Positions 22,701 through 35,599 of a DNA stretch of 64,000 bases are shown here, one piece after another. A program made the translations under genes and the position numbers. The DNA lies in NCBI GenBank assembly GCA_026686845.1, contig JAIVEN010000004.1, forward strand, positions 26,692,827 through 26,756,826. The letters are read 5' to 3'. The first letter of the stretch is position 1. Each line of letters begins with the position of its first letter. Under the pieces are notes generated by a model. It saw nothing but the letters and a program-made list of their open reading frames with translations. It searched no databases and was not told where the DNA came from. The stretch is from Adenanthera pavonina. Taxonomy: Eukaryota > Streptophyta > Magnoliopsida > Fabales > Fabaceae.

Positions 22701-25700
22701 ACTATCTTGAGTTTCTCAAACTTATTGCAAAACCTCCTGAGCATCTACCTAGTGCAGAGATACAGTTGGAAAGAAAAGAAGCTGAGCAAGCTGGTTAGTT
22801 ATCTATTCATTGCAGCATCCAACACTACATATGCTGATTCATATTTCCCTTCCCTTATCATCTATGTTCTTAAGGTTCTTGTTAGAAGGTTTTTGATAGA
22901 AGTGGTTAGATAAGAGGAGCAGTGCTCCTGAGTTGTATCTTGTGAAGATAGATTGTTGTGGCATTGTGTCTAATATTTGTCTCTTCCTTTCTAGGGGTTG
23001 CCAAGGAAGCACCAATCATCACACCACTGATGGAATATATTCGTCAGAAACGTGCTGTTGAGAGTGGCACACAGGTGATGGTTCTGACTTTTGTTTCCCC
23101 TGCATAGGAGTGTGGGATGCATTTATTATAATGCTCATAATTGTTGGGAAGGTAGAGTGTGTTATTGGTTTCCTTTTGTTTCATTGTCCTTAGAGAACTT
23201 GATGTATAATGGCAAAATTTTAAGATATCAAGGTGTACTGGGGTGGGTTGATAAGTAAATTAGAGAGTGTGGGGTATGTTATTGGAATCTTGGCCTTGTA
23301 TGTTATTCTTGACTTTTGTGTTTGAGGCAAGTATGCACAAATGTGCTTTAATTAGACTGTTGCAATATTTCAGTTTGGGCTCAGATCAAGATAATGCTTG
23401 CAAAGTGAAGATCTGCAGTTATTCAATCTTCAAAGTAAAACATACACATATGATATATTATGTTCTTAGCATTCCCAGAACAGTAATGCATTTTAAGGAT
23501 GTTGACTAGGATTATTGATATTATGGAAGGCAAGCAGGGAAAAAAGCTTAATTATAATGTTTGACAGAAAAGAGTACTAGATGATAAGGCAAGCTAAGAG
23601 TCGTATGCTGTCATCATATCAAGTATTCTTGAATGTGTTCTTTCAATTGCTGTTTATGACTTAAAAATTGAGCTACGCAAATGCTGAAACATCTGACGCA
23701 AAGCTCTCAAATTGAATGAAGCTGATCTACATATTTGTATCATTAGAAATTGGCCTCTTTGCATTGCAATAGTTAGGAGACCTGTGAATCTTATGGTTCT
23801 GCAAGCCTGTTTTCTAATTGGCTTGAGAATTAGTTGGAGTTGTGATTCTTGGGCTGTATCTCATGCAGATAATTGAGCTGGAAGCAAAATTAACTCTTTT
23901 TTCTTGAATACTTTTTCGTATACGTGGGTTGTTCTACTGTGGCATCATTTAGTGCATGTGTAAGTTATTGCTAAATGGCACCACAAACCTTTAAAGTTGG
24001 ACCACATTGGGTGTTTTTGGAAACAGAGCCATAAAATTCTTTCATCTTGTTTCATGACGGATTTGAGCCATAAGATGCATGGATCATAATTTCAAGGTGA
24101 AGCTGGATTTGGGTGTTTCATGCTATAGGAATTAAATAAAGCTGGTTTGGGCTTTCTGCTGACCTATGCTTGGGGTCCCTTGAACTTGCTTATTCTGATT
24201 TCTGTTGGGTTTGAGCTTTGTACATTTTGTTGGCTTTTACCTCCTTCCCTTTACTGGATTTTTCACTCGAGTTTAAGGCACTTTTTGCAGCCCTGATGAA
24301 TTTTCCTTTCACAAAAATCAAGCCAAACCCAAAGGATGTTGTCTTGATGGGATGCATTATATGTGTGTGTGTGGTCCTGTTTTTCTGCAGAAGTTGCAGG
24401 TTATCTATACCAATTTTTTTCATTAATTATGCCATTGTGTCAGCATAGTTTTTGGGATAAAAGAAACATGCCTGTTGAGAAACGGAAGATATACAAATGA
24501 AGATGATGTAGTATACTCCTCATAAAAAGATTGAAAGCCAAACACATAAATAACTAAAATAGAATGTTATGCATGCTTTACATGCTGACAATCCCTTTTG
24601 CATATCTAAAGGAGGACTTTCTTAAACAAACTCTGAGCTGAATACCAGTGAGCAGCCCCTAACAAAACTGTAGTTGCATATCTTATAAAAGTTGATTATT
24701 CTAGTATTGTTTATAATGTATGCTGCATTGGTATTCTATACTGTAGCTTGAGTCCATACCCTATATTTTGGTTCAAATTACATATAAACAAGAAATTATT
24801 TTTCCACCTGGATATAACATTAATTCTTGTGTTGCTTTTGCTGATCTATGATAGGCTTCACCAGTTGTCACAAAGATCAGCAGAAGAACCAGAGCTACTT
24901 CATCCAGTAAGCCTGGCTCAGACAATACTAAACGAGGCTCTGAGAAGAAAAAGGTAGGACTTATCAATAAAATGCATGTGTTAGTATTATTGGCTTCATT
25001 GCAGAAAGAATTGATCGAAATATGTTAAATACCATACACCGAGGAGGATAACATAGATTATGCTCCTTTATGTCATTGCATAATTCATTGACAATTTTGA
25101 GAGGACGATTTACACTTAAATGTTGCTTTCTCCTAAAAAATCTGATGGAACTCCCAAGAAGACTAGTATTATTTATGTAGATGGGCATCTGTCAAGTCAT
25201 GCTCTAACTGAGAATCAAAGTGAGGAAGGTAACTAGCTGAATTACAGTAGCAGAAAATGAAAATAACAAAGAACAAGAGAAGTAAACACCACTGGCTTTT
25301 GAGAGGCCTGTATCTCTCCTAAGTTCTGCAAATTCTCCTCGATCCTTTCACTACTCTGATGAGAGAACCAATCCACTTCTATACTCCATACAGCACCCAT
25401 ACTCTTTGATATGGGATTTAAGTATCGTGTACTACATAAGTCCCTATCAATGCCTCCCTTGGAGAGCTGATGTCCTAGCAGCTACACTTAGTAACACTTC
25501 ACTTGTCTTCCTTGCTGGTCAAAACCCTCTATAATCAGAACCCTTTGTAGGGAGGTCATTCTAGAACTATTGACAACTAGGCTTTGATGCTAATATTTAA
25601 ATAAACAAAAAATGCAGGATCAAGCGCACACACACCCCCCTGTACTCTAGATGTTTGAGAAGCTAGACTCTCCCATGCATAACTCAATTCTTGCTTGCCA

Positions 25701-28700
25701 TCTTTTTGACTCTCGCCTCATAATGTAAGTTTCACTCCCTCTTATTCTCACATCTCACACCTCACACACCTGATGTGGGTCAGCCTTGGCCCAATGGTTG
25801 AGGCCCATGATTTCCTGGCTCTTAAAGTTTCTCCTTACCCCTCAAGATGAGAACTAGAAGTAGGGATTGGTAGCTTCCTTCCCAAATAGCCTAACTTCTT
25901 GTGTTTGCTGAAAGAAGCTTCCACTTCTCTTTCAATTACAGCAGTACTAATTCTTTCCTTAACCAACTGAACGTGATTCTCTACTTAAAGCAAGACCCTA
26001 TTCGATTGTCAATGCAGAAGAACTCCTCCAGAGCCAGGAACTTGAAAAGCAACGCCAGAATCTTGTGAAGCACCTTTGTTTAAATCTGTTTCAATGGCAT
26101 CAAACACATCAAGAATTATCACTTGCTGAGTCTTGTCAATTTCTCTATCATCAGTGCCCTCCTTAGAGGTATTGGTTGTTGCAATGCTGCAAAGCTGCAA
26201 ATCATAGCACTAAAAAATTCATTTTCAACTATCCTTCCTTCTTTTGCATTGTAGCCGCAGTGATATGTACACATTGATTTCATCGGATGGGTGGTTGTCC
26301 CATAAATAATCTCCCCTCTATTGGATAGAACAAGTTCACCAGATTTCAGTGACTTGCAATAGGTTATGGAACGAAGATCTCACTCTATTTCAATAAAAAT
26401 GAGGAGCAGTAAATAATGAAATGCATCTCTTATCTCATACATTCTCCTTAAGGTCTCAGAGAGCCAAATTAAAATTTCCAGCATCGATGGCATCACAAAA
26501 TAACCAAGAGTCATTTTGCAAACGTTTTTGAAGATGCTGATCCAAGTATCTTCTATTCCCAAACCCTTGAATGGTATATCCGTTAATAATGCATTTTCAA
26601 GAATTCTGTACAATGATCCCATCCACACAAATAATCTCCGAGGCTAAAATCTAATTGAGGACTTCATATTTTTACTGTCAATCTTGTTTGCAATTGCAAA
26701 AAAGGCTCCATATTCACCAAATATGGCTTGACAGCAAAGATTATGAGGGATAAGAAGATTAGACAGTGTATCACCATCATCATCTGTACCTGGCTTTTGG
26801 CCTTATGTTTAATGAGTGGGCTGAGCCAAGGACATCCCCCCTTCCCATGTGTACTGCAAAGAGGGACACCCGTATTGCTACCTCCAATTTCTTCATCATT
26901 TGCTGATACTCTAAGAATCTGGCTCCATATCGAAACTAGTGAAATATTACCACCTTTTGTTTATCTTTCACAGAAAAAAGAAATATCAGTTGCTATGCGT
27001 TTAATATGATGCTTTCTTTAAGCAGTTGCTGCATATTTGCATTTTCTTTCTTTGTTTTTTGTCCTTTTTTTGTTTTTAAGAATTGATTTTCATTTTCAAA
27101 CTCCGTAGATTTTTTTTTTTTTTTCAAAATCTGAATTCTGGATTCTGAGCAATTGCATGGGTTGAGGCTAGTATGATAATAAATATGACAACAATTGTTG
27201 AAGATTGCCGAGTAAATGGGTAAGATGCATTGTCTTCTCTCTTTTATGGCATAACATGTGAATAAGCTATGCTTATGAGCTGCTCATTTTCTAATAAACC
27301 ATTGTGCAATTATTATGTCATTTAAAAATTAGAAATTCAATCATTGTAGCTTCAATTGTCTTTTTTATTAGTTGCTAATGGGTACTCAAGTGGGATGAGG
27401 AAATCTTCTTCAAAAGCTAGTTGCTAAGGTGGGAGAACCACTCCACTCAAATACCCCCACATATTATCCCATAGTACACTTAATATCAGACTTAGGCATC
27501 ACATATTACCCAAGTCTCCACCAATTGACTCCCTTGGAGGGCCAACATCCTAGTGACTACATTTCACTCGACTTTGTCGTTTGTCAAAATCCTCCATTAG
27601 TAGCCCTCTCCAAAACCATCAACCACCAACTTTGATACCACTTGATGGGTATCCAAGTGAGATGGGGAATCTTCCCCAAAAGTTAGCTATTGAGGTGGGA
27701 GAAGCACTTTACTTAAATACTTATAAATATCCCATACCACTTAATGTGAGATTCAGACATCCTATACTACCTAAGTCCCCAATGCATTCTGCATTTCAAA
27801 TTTTAATTCAATAGGTTTTGGACATATTTAGTCATTGGCTATTGTTTAGGTAGTTCCTTTAGTTGTTTATTTCTAAAGAAAACTGCACTATTTATGCTTG
27901 AAAATAACGGTGGATTATGTCACTTACTCAGTTGGTTTTTGAGTGCCAGTATGTTCAGAAGGACATTGCTAAAAGTGGTAACCGGAAAGGCAAATCACGC
28001 TCTATTGTGGTTCCTCGGCGAGAAGATCAACCATCAGCATCCAGTTCAAAAGTAATATCTGAAATTGAAGCTGGTAATTTAACTTTTTTATTTAAAGATT
28101 TTATTTATTTTATGTTTATTTGTACATATTTTTTCATGATTTGTTTTGGAGATGCCTTATTCCTCTCTTTTGTATTTCTCTTGTTCCTTAATAAAACTTC
28201 TGCTTCTAAAAAAAAAAAAAAAGAAAAGAAAGAAAGTGGAGCTGTTAATTCTACTTTTTCTGTGTAGCTCTTTTTTACGGGGATACCTTTCAGCTTATGA
28301 ATGCATCCTTTTATTTTTTGATGGAAGAATATATTACTTTATAATAAAATTATTTCATGTGACCACATGCAAGTTTGTCTATGATTTTACTGGACAAGAA
28401 GTTTTTTTTTTTTCCACTGGCATTTTATATATGCTGTTATATGCATTCAGTTACTTCTAAGTCTAATAGTTTATCATTACTTGTAACATTGGATAGACTA
28501 TATTCAAAAACAATTTGGAACCAGAGAGTTGTCTTTGTAGATGCAACCAGTAGCTTTTCTTATCTCTTTGTTCTTAAAAGCTCTTTCCGACCAAGCTGCC
28601 TCAGTTGGGGCCCAATCCAAACCTTCAAGAAAAGGTTAACTAAGATAGTATTGTTTACAAAGACCTGCAAAATCCGAGTAATTTTATCAGCAATTATGCT

Positions 28701-31545
28701 CATTTTTGTAAAATGATTCTATTTTCAAATGCCAATTCCCTTAATAGGTTTTTCCTCTTGTAACAATTGTCACTCTGAAACAAATCTGTGTTTGAATCCC
28801 CATTCTTGGCCCATTCATTCCTAGATTATTGCCTCCAACTTATCTAGTTTAAGGCTCTTATAATTTTGCAAAAGGGTCTTCCTCTCCTTATCTTCAATAG
28901 AGATTGTTGGAGCATATAACAAAAACTAATCGTGGACTTCTAGTTAACAAATTGCTTAAGCTTGAGTTGAAATAGTCATTGGCATGGTATTAGAGCCTCA
29001 ATAACCACTTGATCAAGAGTTCAATCTTTGTTGACCTCCATTCTCTTGGGTGAAATTAGGTTTTCAACACAAGGTGGGCCTATGCATCCATATTTAGCCT
29101 AGAGTGCATTCACATTAGAGGATGTATTACTCTAGTGGGATGGGGAACTCTCTCCCAAAAACTAGTTATTAAGGTGGAAGAACCAACCCACTGAAATATT
29201 CTATAGAGCATATTGCTCAATGTGAAACTTAGACATTACATACTATCTTAGTCTTCATAAGATAAACAATGTAAATAGGTAATTAAGTTACTTATCAAAC
29301 ATAATATAATTCACTTGCTAAATGTTCGTAAGGGATTCACTATTTCTAACATGCAATGGGATTGGACATCTCTTCTTCATTGATTACTTTTTTTATTTAG
29401 GACTTTTCATATGTTCTGTTGTTAAACTATGCTTGTCTTCCTTGGGTGAGGATTTCTTATCCACCAACTTTTGCACTCTTGTATCTTCTTTATAAAGCTT
29501 CTTTTATCCATGAAATAAGTCACATGCATGATGAATTTGCAGTGCATGGTATTGAAGCTCCTATTTCAGCAATCCCTCTGCCTGTTGGCTCTGGAAAGAA
29601 AAAAATCCTGCTGATTAAAGGGAAAGAACGGGAAGTTCTCAATGTAGGTTTTTTTTTTTTTATTAAAATTTTATTTTATGAGATTTCTTTTCTATAATAA
29701 TGACATGCTTATCCCTTTCTTTTTTCTTAAATGTCTTTTTATGTTTTTTTCCTTCTAATAAAGCAATGGAAGTGCGATTCTTTTCTTGACATTGTTTTAT
29801 TTACTTTATCTCATCTCTGAGAAACTGACTTCAATATTTTTGTGGAACTCTCTTAGGCTGCTGAGGGTATGGTACAACAGCAAAACGTACAATCTGGAAA
29901 TTCTGCTCTTTCCAGTGCTCCAAAGCACAACCTAAGACGTGAAGCCAATGGAAGGTTGATTAGGAGCATACTTCTAAATAATGAAGCTCGTCAAAGCCAG
30001 TCTACAACTGCTGCTCAACAGAAGGTTCAGATCTTGAGTTCTGAAAATGGGAAGCGGCCACCTCGGAATACTAGTGCTCGGTCTGGAACAAATGGCTTAG
30101 TCTCCAATCATGATGCAGGCCAAGTTAATTCTGAAGGGGATTCTAGAAGGGCATTAAATGAAAAGTTTGTAAAAAGGGATCTGCGTGGTTTGGGCAGCAA
30201 TGGTGAAAAAACAGAAAGGCGTACTAGAAACAAGGATAGACCTGACCGTGGTGTTTGGACTCCTCTTCGTCGATCTGATGTTTCTAATGCTGGTAATGAG
30301 CACTCATCATCCTCTCTGCCGCAATCTACCTTGTCACATTCTGAATCAGTTGAAGGTATGCCCATTGAGTAGGCACCAACTTGTTTTTCATTGCAAAAAC
30401 ATGTTCCTCTCTGAATTTAATATGCTGTGATTTTCCTTAATTGAAGTTTCATTGTAAAGCTCAGGGATCTAAAGTCATTATCTGCCTGTAATTTTCCAGT
30501 ATCTGCAGGAGAAATGAAAGATGACGTCTTTTGTGGAACCAGAAGAGGGGAATTTACAGCCTCTGCTGGTGGTCGTAATAGTTCCTCCGTTGAGAATGGT
30601 TGGCGTTTCTTTACTGATTACATCGATAAATTAGACACCCATAATGTGCACACTAGAATATACATGCCTTTATTTATATTTGAATGTTTCAACTAAACTC
30701 TTAAAAAACTTTAGGTACTCAAAAGCATGTTACTCGCCGTGGAGCTGCCCATACAGTGAAGGATGATACTGCAGTCAATTTATGTGAAGCAAAACCTTCT
30801 AAGAAAGGTGTTACTGGGCATGGGGCTCATGAGGTGTGTATTTTATACATAATAATAAGAATCTTACAATTCAAGATTCAATTCTTAGGATTTGTAACGA
30901 GTCACAAAGTCAATGATATGAATCAGTGGTTGAACCAAATAAGTTCTAAATTGTGTGATTCATAATGAGTCACAAAACCAACATCAATTGATGGCTAAAT
31001 TGTTGTTAACTGTTAAATCCAAGCCGATATAACAGAATATTATAACTTTGCGGTTCAGAAATGCATGAAAATAATAAATTGGTATGGCAGTGTCGTGTTG
31101 TTAAGTATTGTCATGCCTCATAATTGAAGGGAAATATATTGTTTGATATTATTTCAAGAATTAATTACTCACAAATTTTATGACTAATGATCTAATTATG
31201 ATTTGTGTAAATACTTGTATTAACTCTCGGATTGAATTTGTTATTTGGAGTATTTTATGGATGTTATAAATATTTGCATATCATATTTTATAATTCGTTA
31301 TTTTTCACATATTGAATCTTATGATTTGATATATTAAATAATTCATTATTCAAAAATACACCTTCTGATTCACAATAATTCCTGGTTTGACTACTATGAT
31401 TTTATATGCTGATTATTATTGTTGACATTATCCCTATCTTCATCATCGTTATTTTTTCTTACATTTTTTTGTGGTCCACCACTTAAAATATTGACTGTTT
31501 CTGCAGAAGCAAATGTGGGTTCAAAAATCATCTTCAGGGTCCTAA
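19765..31545 (+). CDS. UPF3: UPF3, nonsense-mediated decay factor (12 coding exons, 533 aa)
   Basis: Coding exons: 19765-19904, 22075-22181, 22470-22565, 22695-22793, 22995-23074, 24855-24953, 27950-28073, 29543-29643, 29857-30355, 30500-30598, 30715-30833, 31507-31545. All introns are GT-AG and phases agree, giving one open frame of 1602 nt. Residues 6-150 form the Smg4/UPF3 RRM-like domain (KVVIRHLPPSL, NWFSFRPGKN, YSRAYINF, DGHVFVNEKGAQHKAIVEY, DPDYLEFL, LPSAEIQLERKEAEQ) that binds UPF2. TPLMEYIRQKRA follows, then basic nuclear-signal-like stretches (SEKKK, NRKGKSR). The exon-junction-complex binding motif RNKDRPDRGVW begins near residue 406. The protein ends KQMWVQKSSSGS, as plant UPF3 does. 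Plant UPF3 is usually about 480 residues; the extra length is in the linker. UPF3 links exon-junction complexes to UPF2-UPF1 during decay of mRNAs with premature stops. Confidence 0.95.
25320..25610. repeat. TRIM-like repeat fragment in UPF3 intron 6
   Basis: It shares order and wording with the unit at 27373-27781: a 'gagagaaccaatccact' block, 'ctacataagtccc', 'cctcccttggagagc', 'gatgtcctag' and a terminal 'ctttgatgcta'. It appears to be one LTR-like part plus the internal segment of the same small element. Boundaries are approximate. Confidence 0.4.
27373..27781 (-). mobile_element. TRIM-like miniature retroelement in UPF3 intron 6
   Basis: Two similar direct blocks, 27373-27520 and 27643-27781, share 'atgggta', 'caagtg', 'gatggggaa...cttccccaaaag', 'ctaaggtgggagaa' and '...aagtcccca'. 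Between them are about 120 bp. Directly inside the right block the + strand reads CTTTGATACCACT, whose complement TGGTATCAAAG resembles a Met-tRNA primer-binding site. This is the layout of a terminal-repeat retrotransposon in miniature, on the minus strand. No clear target duplication is seen, so the ends may be off by some bases. Confidence 0.5.
29120..29255. repeat. TRIM-like solo repeat in UPF3 intron 7
   Basis: It resembles one LTR block of the unit at 27373-27781: 'agtgggatggggaac', 'tcccaaaaactagttatt', 'aaggtggaagaacc', 'tgtgaaacttagacatt'. A TGGTATTAGAGCCTC string about 140 bp upstream (from 28984) is PBS-like. It is probably a fragment of the same family. Confidence 0.4.
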
Positions 31546-34500
31546 AATATCTAAAGGTGGTAAGTCCAGATTGATTTACATATAGTTTTTCTTTCTTTTC
31601 ACTTCTATAAAAAATTAAGAGCTTATTATCTCAGTTGGGAGATTAGGCATTCACTTTGATAGGAGAGTTGATCTTTCTGAAAATATTTAGTAAAAGTGGT
31701 GGGGCAAGATATATGTGAAATAGGATTTATATGCAGAACATGCTACAGAATATTGGTAATCAACAAACCACACCCCCCCCCCCCAAAAAAAAGGAAAAAA
31801 AAAAAAAGGACTTCACTTCAGCAACTGCAGTCCTACTGCTCTGGCCTCCTAATTCACTGCTGGGACCTGCCTTATTCCCACAATTCAGTCTTTTAGAATA
31901 GGTCTTTAGTGGCTGCTGTTTGGGCTTCTATCAGTATCTCCTCCTTTGACAGTTGCATTGTTCTCAAGGCGAAGGGAAGGAAATGATGCAGCAAGCAATT
32001 CATAGTTTTCCTAGCTTGCTTCCTCATTGGGGTGGTTCTGCCATTGCACTAATAATCCAAGTGTAGGTAACCCTGATTTGCAGAGCTAATGGTGAGTCAG
32101 CCGGTTCTAAGTACATTCCCATTTAGCAGTGATTAGAAGAGGAGCTGGAACAGCTGATAGTGGGTAGCCATGTGCAGGACATAAAGAAACATGGAAGATG
32201 GGATGAACTTTAGACATCAGCAGGCAGCTCAACTCATATCAACAGGTCCTACCTTTTGAGGAATTTTGTAAGGCCTGCAGAAAGAAAAGATTTTCAAATG
32301 TCATTTCGCCAAGGACCTCCATTTATGAGGTTGAATATGAATGAGAACATTATCTCCTTAGAAAGAGAGCTTGCTGCATTATTGGTCTGCTTGAGTTTTC
32401 ATTTGATTTTGAGCCTTAAAGATATTCTCACTGGTTAGTTTAAGCATGGCATCCCTTTCTAAGAGTTGCTCTTCTAGCTCAGGAATTTTGTTTTCACTTG
32501 GAACAAAAGGGTGTAACACTGTTGGTTATCTACCATACACATTGCTGAAGGGAGTGGTCTTAGTTGATCTAAGGAAACTAGTGTTGAAGGAATACTCAGC
32601 CCAAGGTAAATTTTTGCTCCATCCACATGGCTGGTCATGGGCAAAACATCACAAATAGGCTTCAAGACAGCAGTTAACAACCTATGTCCATCAGCTTGAG
32701 AATGATAAAAAGTACCCATATGAAGTCGAGATTGACTAAGACCGAACAGCTTCTAAAAATTACCAAGAAAAATGACATTGCAGTCTGAGAGAATAGAGTA
32801 TGGTATGCCATGGAGATGTACTATTTCCCTACAAAGTAAACCAGCAACTATCTTGGTAGTGAAAGGGTGTGATAAACCAATAAAGTGGCAATTGTTACTA
32901 AATCTGTCCATCACTACCAGCATGGTGTCAGCCTCATCTTTTGGAAGTCCTATGACAAAGTCAAGACAGACATCTTCCCATACTCTTGCTGGAGCAGACA
33001 AAGGTTGCAGAAGGCCGGCTGGTGCCAATGTTTGGTGTTTACTTTCCTGGCAGGCCATGCAGTTCTTGACAAGCAGCATAACATGTTTAATTTGTGATCA
33101 GAAAAAAAATTTGATTGTGGCCATCTGTGTGTTTTTAAGTATCCTTCATGTCCCCCACCCAGTCAAGGTCTCGAGCATCAGATAGAAGTTTGCAGTGTAA
33201 CGAAGAATGAACAGGAATGACTAACCTGTTTTGATAATACAGCTGGCTGTCCACACCAAGAAAGTTTGGATAGACAGTGGATCTTGTTGAAGAGATAACA
33301 AGAGTTTTTGAGTGAGTGGATCCTGTTGAAGGGCTTCCTGAAGATCCATAAAGTCCATAGTGATTTTTAGAGCAAAGGCAAGAAAGTCAGCATGTTAACA
33401 ATGCCTTGATATGACATCAGCAGCACCATGGCTCTCTTAACCACTTTTATACGCAAAGTTAAAGTCAAAAGGGAGCCATTTCATGAGCAAATTTGCTGTT
33501 GTAGTACTAATCTGCTGTTCCATACTACTTGAGGCAGCAATAGTCAGTGTTGACAAAAAAATGATGTCCTATGTTTTCCATTTTTGTCCAGCAAGAACCA
33601 GAGCTAAGAATTATATGTCATAAGTTGATTTAATGCAATTAGAGAAAGTAAATCACTTACTGAAATAGGCCATATGATGATCTGATTGTATAAGAATGAC
33701 TCCAACTCCATTTGATGAAGCATCATACAATATAGTAAAAGGTTGGCGGTGGCCCAAATCTGGTAAACGCATTAGTATGACAGTAGTAAAGCAGCCTCAG
33801 ACTTGGGTGACCATTGAAACTACCCGTCCATTATAGCCTCTAAGTCCCCTTAGGCAATGGAAATTTTAAATCAAGCTCTTTAAAAAATCTCTAGCAGTTG
33901 GTACTCCATCTTGAAGTTTGTCTCATTTCAAAATTCCTATTTGGGCCCCCTATTAATATTTAGCTATTGGCTTGGGGTTGGACTGGGCATACTCAATGCG
34001 TTGTGATCTTATGATGGTGAGAATTCAAGTGAAAGTGGAAATAGCCTCCTGATTTATGTTCAAGAAAAATTTTTCTCGAAGTGAAATTTACTCATTATTT
34101 TTGGGAAAATGGTGTTGCCTCACATTGGGTAGCAGCAAGTAATTCGTGTGGTACTCTAGTAGTTTGATTCTTCTCCTGTACAAGTTGATTTCTAAGGGTG
34201 GATTCGCCGTGCTTGTTTAGGTATCCATTAGAAAATAAACTAGTTTCCTTGGAATATCTTGTGTATTTATGCTTAGTTGGTGGTTAATTGGTTGCAGTTT
34301 TATTAATCTTTAAGAGGGTAGCTCAGTGTTTTCTATTCATCATCAGCAAAATTAGTTATGCCATTTGAAATTCTGCACCTACCTTATTGTAAATATTATT
34401 TATTAGATACATAAATTGTCGGGATGAGCGGATGTAGCTTGGAATGTTGAAAGGATGTAGTTCTGAAGCAAGATCATTTTATAGTCTTTGATGTAAGAGA

Positions 34501-35560
34501 TTTTCATAGTCTGTGCTGTAAAAGTGTGATACAGTTGTTCTCTTAGATTCCATCTGGTGTTCTTCGCAGTTTCTTTAAGCGGGTATCATTTATACTATAT
34601 CCTCATACCTTATTTTATTTTCTTCAATAATATCATGTAATCCATTTAGCTAACTTCACTTAATGAGATGAGACTTGTATTAAAACTTAATTTTCAACAA
34701 AGAAAAAATAAATAAATGAAGCATTGCCTGCTGTTAATATATTGTTTGGATTTCTTAAAATCAGCTGATAGTAAAGGTAAATAGATTATTTTAACCTTAG
34801 TAAAACTCATTCTCATTGGCCAAAAGAAAAAAGCATATTTGATCTAGTCCTTTGAGAGTATATTTGCGTTCCATTGCATTAGGTTTACAACATGGCTGAC
34901 AGATTATGGAGCACTAATACAGCAATAATTCCTCGAAGCTTTGAGGCGGATCATTCCTGCTATGAGCTATGGTCTCCGTTGGGGATCGTCCTTAACAAAT
35001 TCAGGTCGACCTAAGGCTGTGCTACTTAAAAAGGTATATATAGATTCTATCTATGTCAACTTTATGAATATATTTCTGTCTGCTTTAGACCAACTGTGCA
35101 TGTGTGTATATATATATATATATTTTTTTTTGCAGAAAGATGATACAGTTGTTGCCTGATGGAGCCTGCTCATTGAAAGGAATGCCAAAGTTATATACCT
35201 ACCTCATTGACACGAAATTCTGCTGGAAAGAGAGTGGTATGTCAACCATGTCTGTTAAATGTTTATACCATTCGTCTCCTTTTTTTGAGTATTTCAGTGG
35301 TGGAAAATATTTGTTCCTGGGATGTACTATAAAGTACTTGGAACTTGCCATGGGATTGTGTTATTGGGAAGCCTCACTGCTTTTTTGTCCCTTCCTGTGG
35401 ACACGTAGTGGTTGAAAAATTGTTGTGTATTAAGGCGTGTAATTCATATGATAGGGGGAGCACTTTGGTGTGCATGTAATTCTGAAGATAAGAAAACAAA
35501 TATCCATCTGTAGTTGTATCCTATGGTTGTTTTGCAATGCAATGCAGGATTGGTGTAAGA
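31546..35560 (+). other. UPF3: UPF3 3' UTR with two apparent introns
   Basis: Fourteen bases after the stop a consensus donor appears (GGTG|GTAAGT, intron from 31560). A candidate exon at 34883-35033 (151 nt) has an acceptor at CATTAG and a donor AAAAAG|GTATAT. The next exon starts at 35136 after a T-rich tract ending TTTTTTTTTGCAG. These exons have a more mixed composition than their surroundings and carry no long ORF. The last junction would lie about 165 nt after the stop codon. The polyadenylation site is not identified; the end given (about 35560) is approximate. Exon existence is inferred from splice signals and composition only. Confidence 0.45.
32474..33870 (-). pseudogene. Ty3/gypsy pol fossil, antisense in UPF3 3' UTR intron
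   Basis: Read on the minus strand from about 33870 down: an RT-end/RNase H region (QPFTILYDASSNGVGVILIQ, about 33690-33750), an RNase H end (LPFDFNFAYKSG, about 33450), then the integrase zinc site CMACQESKHQTLAPAGLLQPL with VWEDVCLDFVIGLP, MLVVMDRFS and LHGIPYSILSD (33079-32753). After that comes FYHSQADGH (32720-32640), where an intact gypsy integrase has a YHPQTDGQ-type string. Stops and frameshifts are frequent and no LTRs were found, so this is an old fragment. Confidence 0.8.
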
Positions 35561-35599
35561 ACTGTTCATTTTGTATTTATGGGATGGCAGCCAAAAGAA

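Noticed and set aside
22707..22913. Forward ORF overlapping UPF3 exon 4
   Set aside because: It is in the wrong frame relative to UPF3 and continues into the intron; a shadow of the real exon.
26009..26628. Minus-strand ORFs (26009-26200 and 26380-26628) in UPF3 intron 6
   Set aside because: No recognisable domain, short, and the surrounding intron is full of old repeat fragments; possible transposon debris only.
31772..31806. Run of C followed by A-rich tracts as a structural motif
   Set aside because: A simple homopolymer run of the kind common in introns; its length may be a sequencing artefact.
34941..35159. ORF across the candidate 3' UTR exon as a separate gene
   Set aside because: It runs through a splice donor and a TA repeat and has no domain; better explained as UTR exon plus intron.
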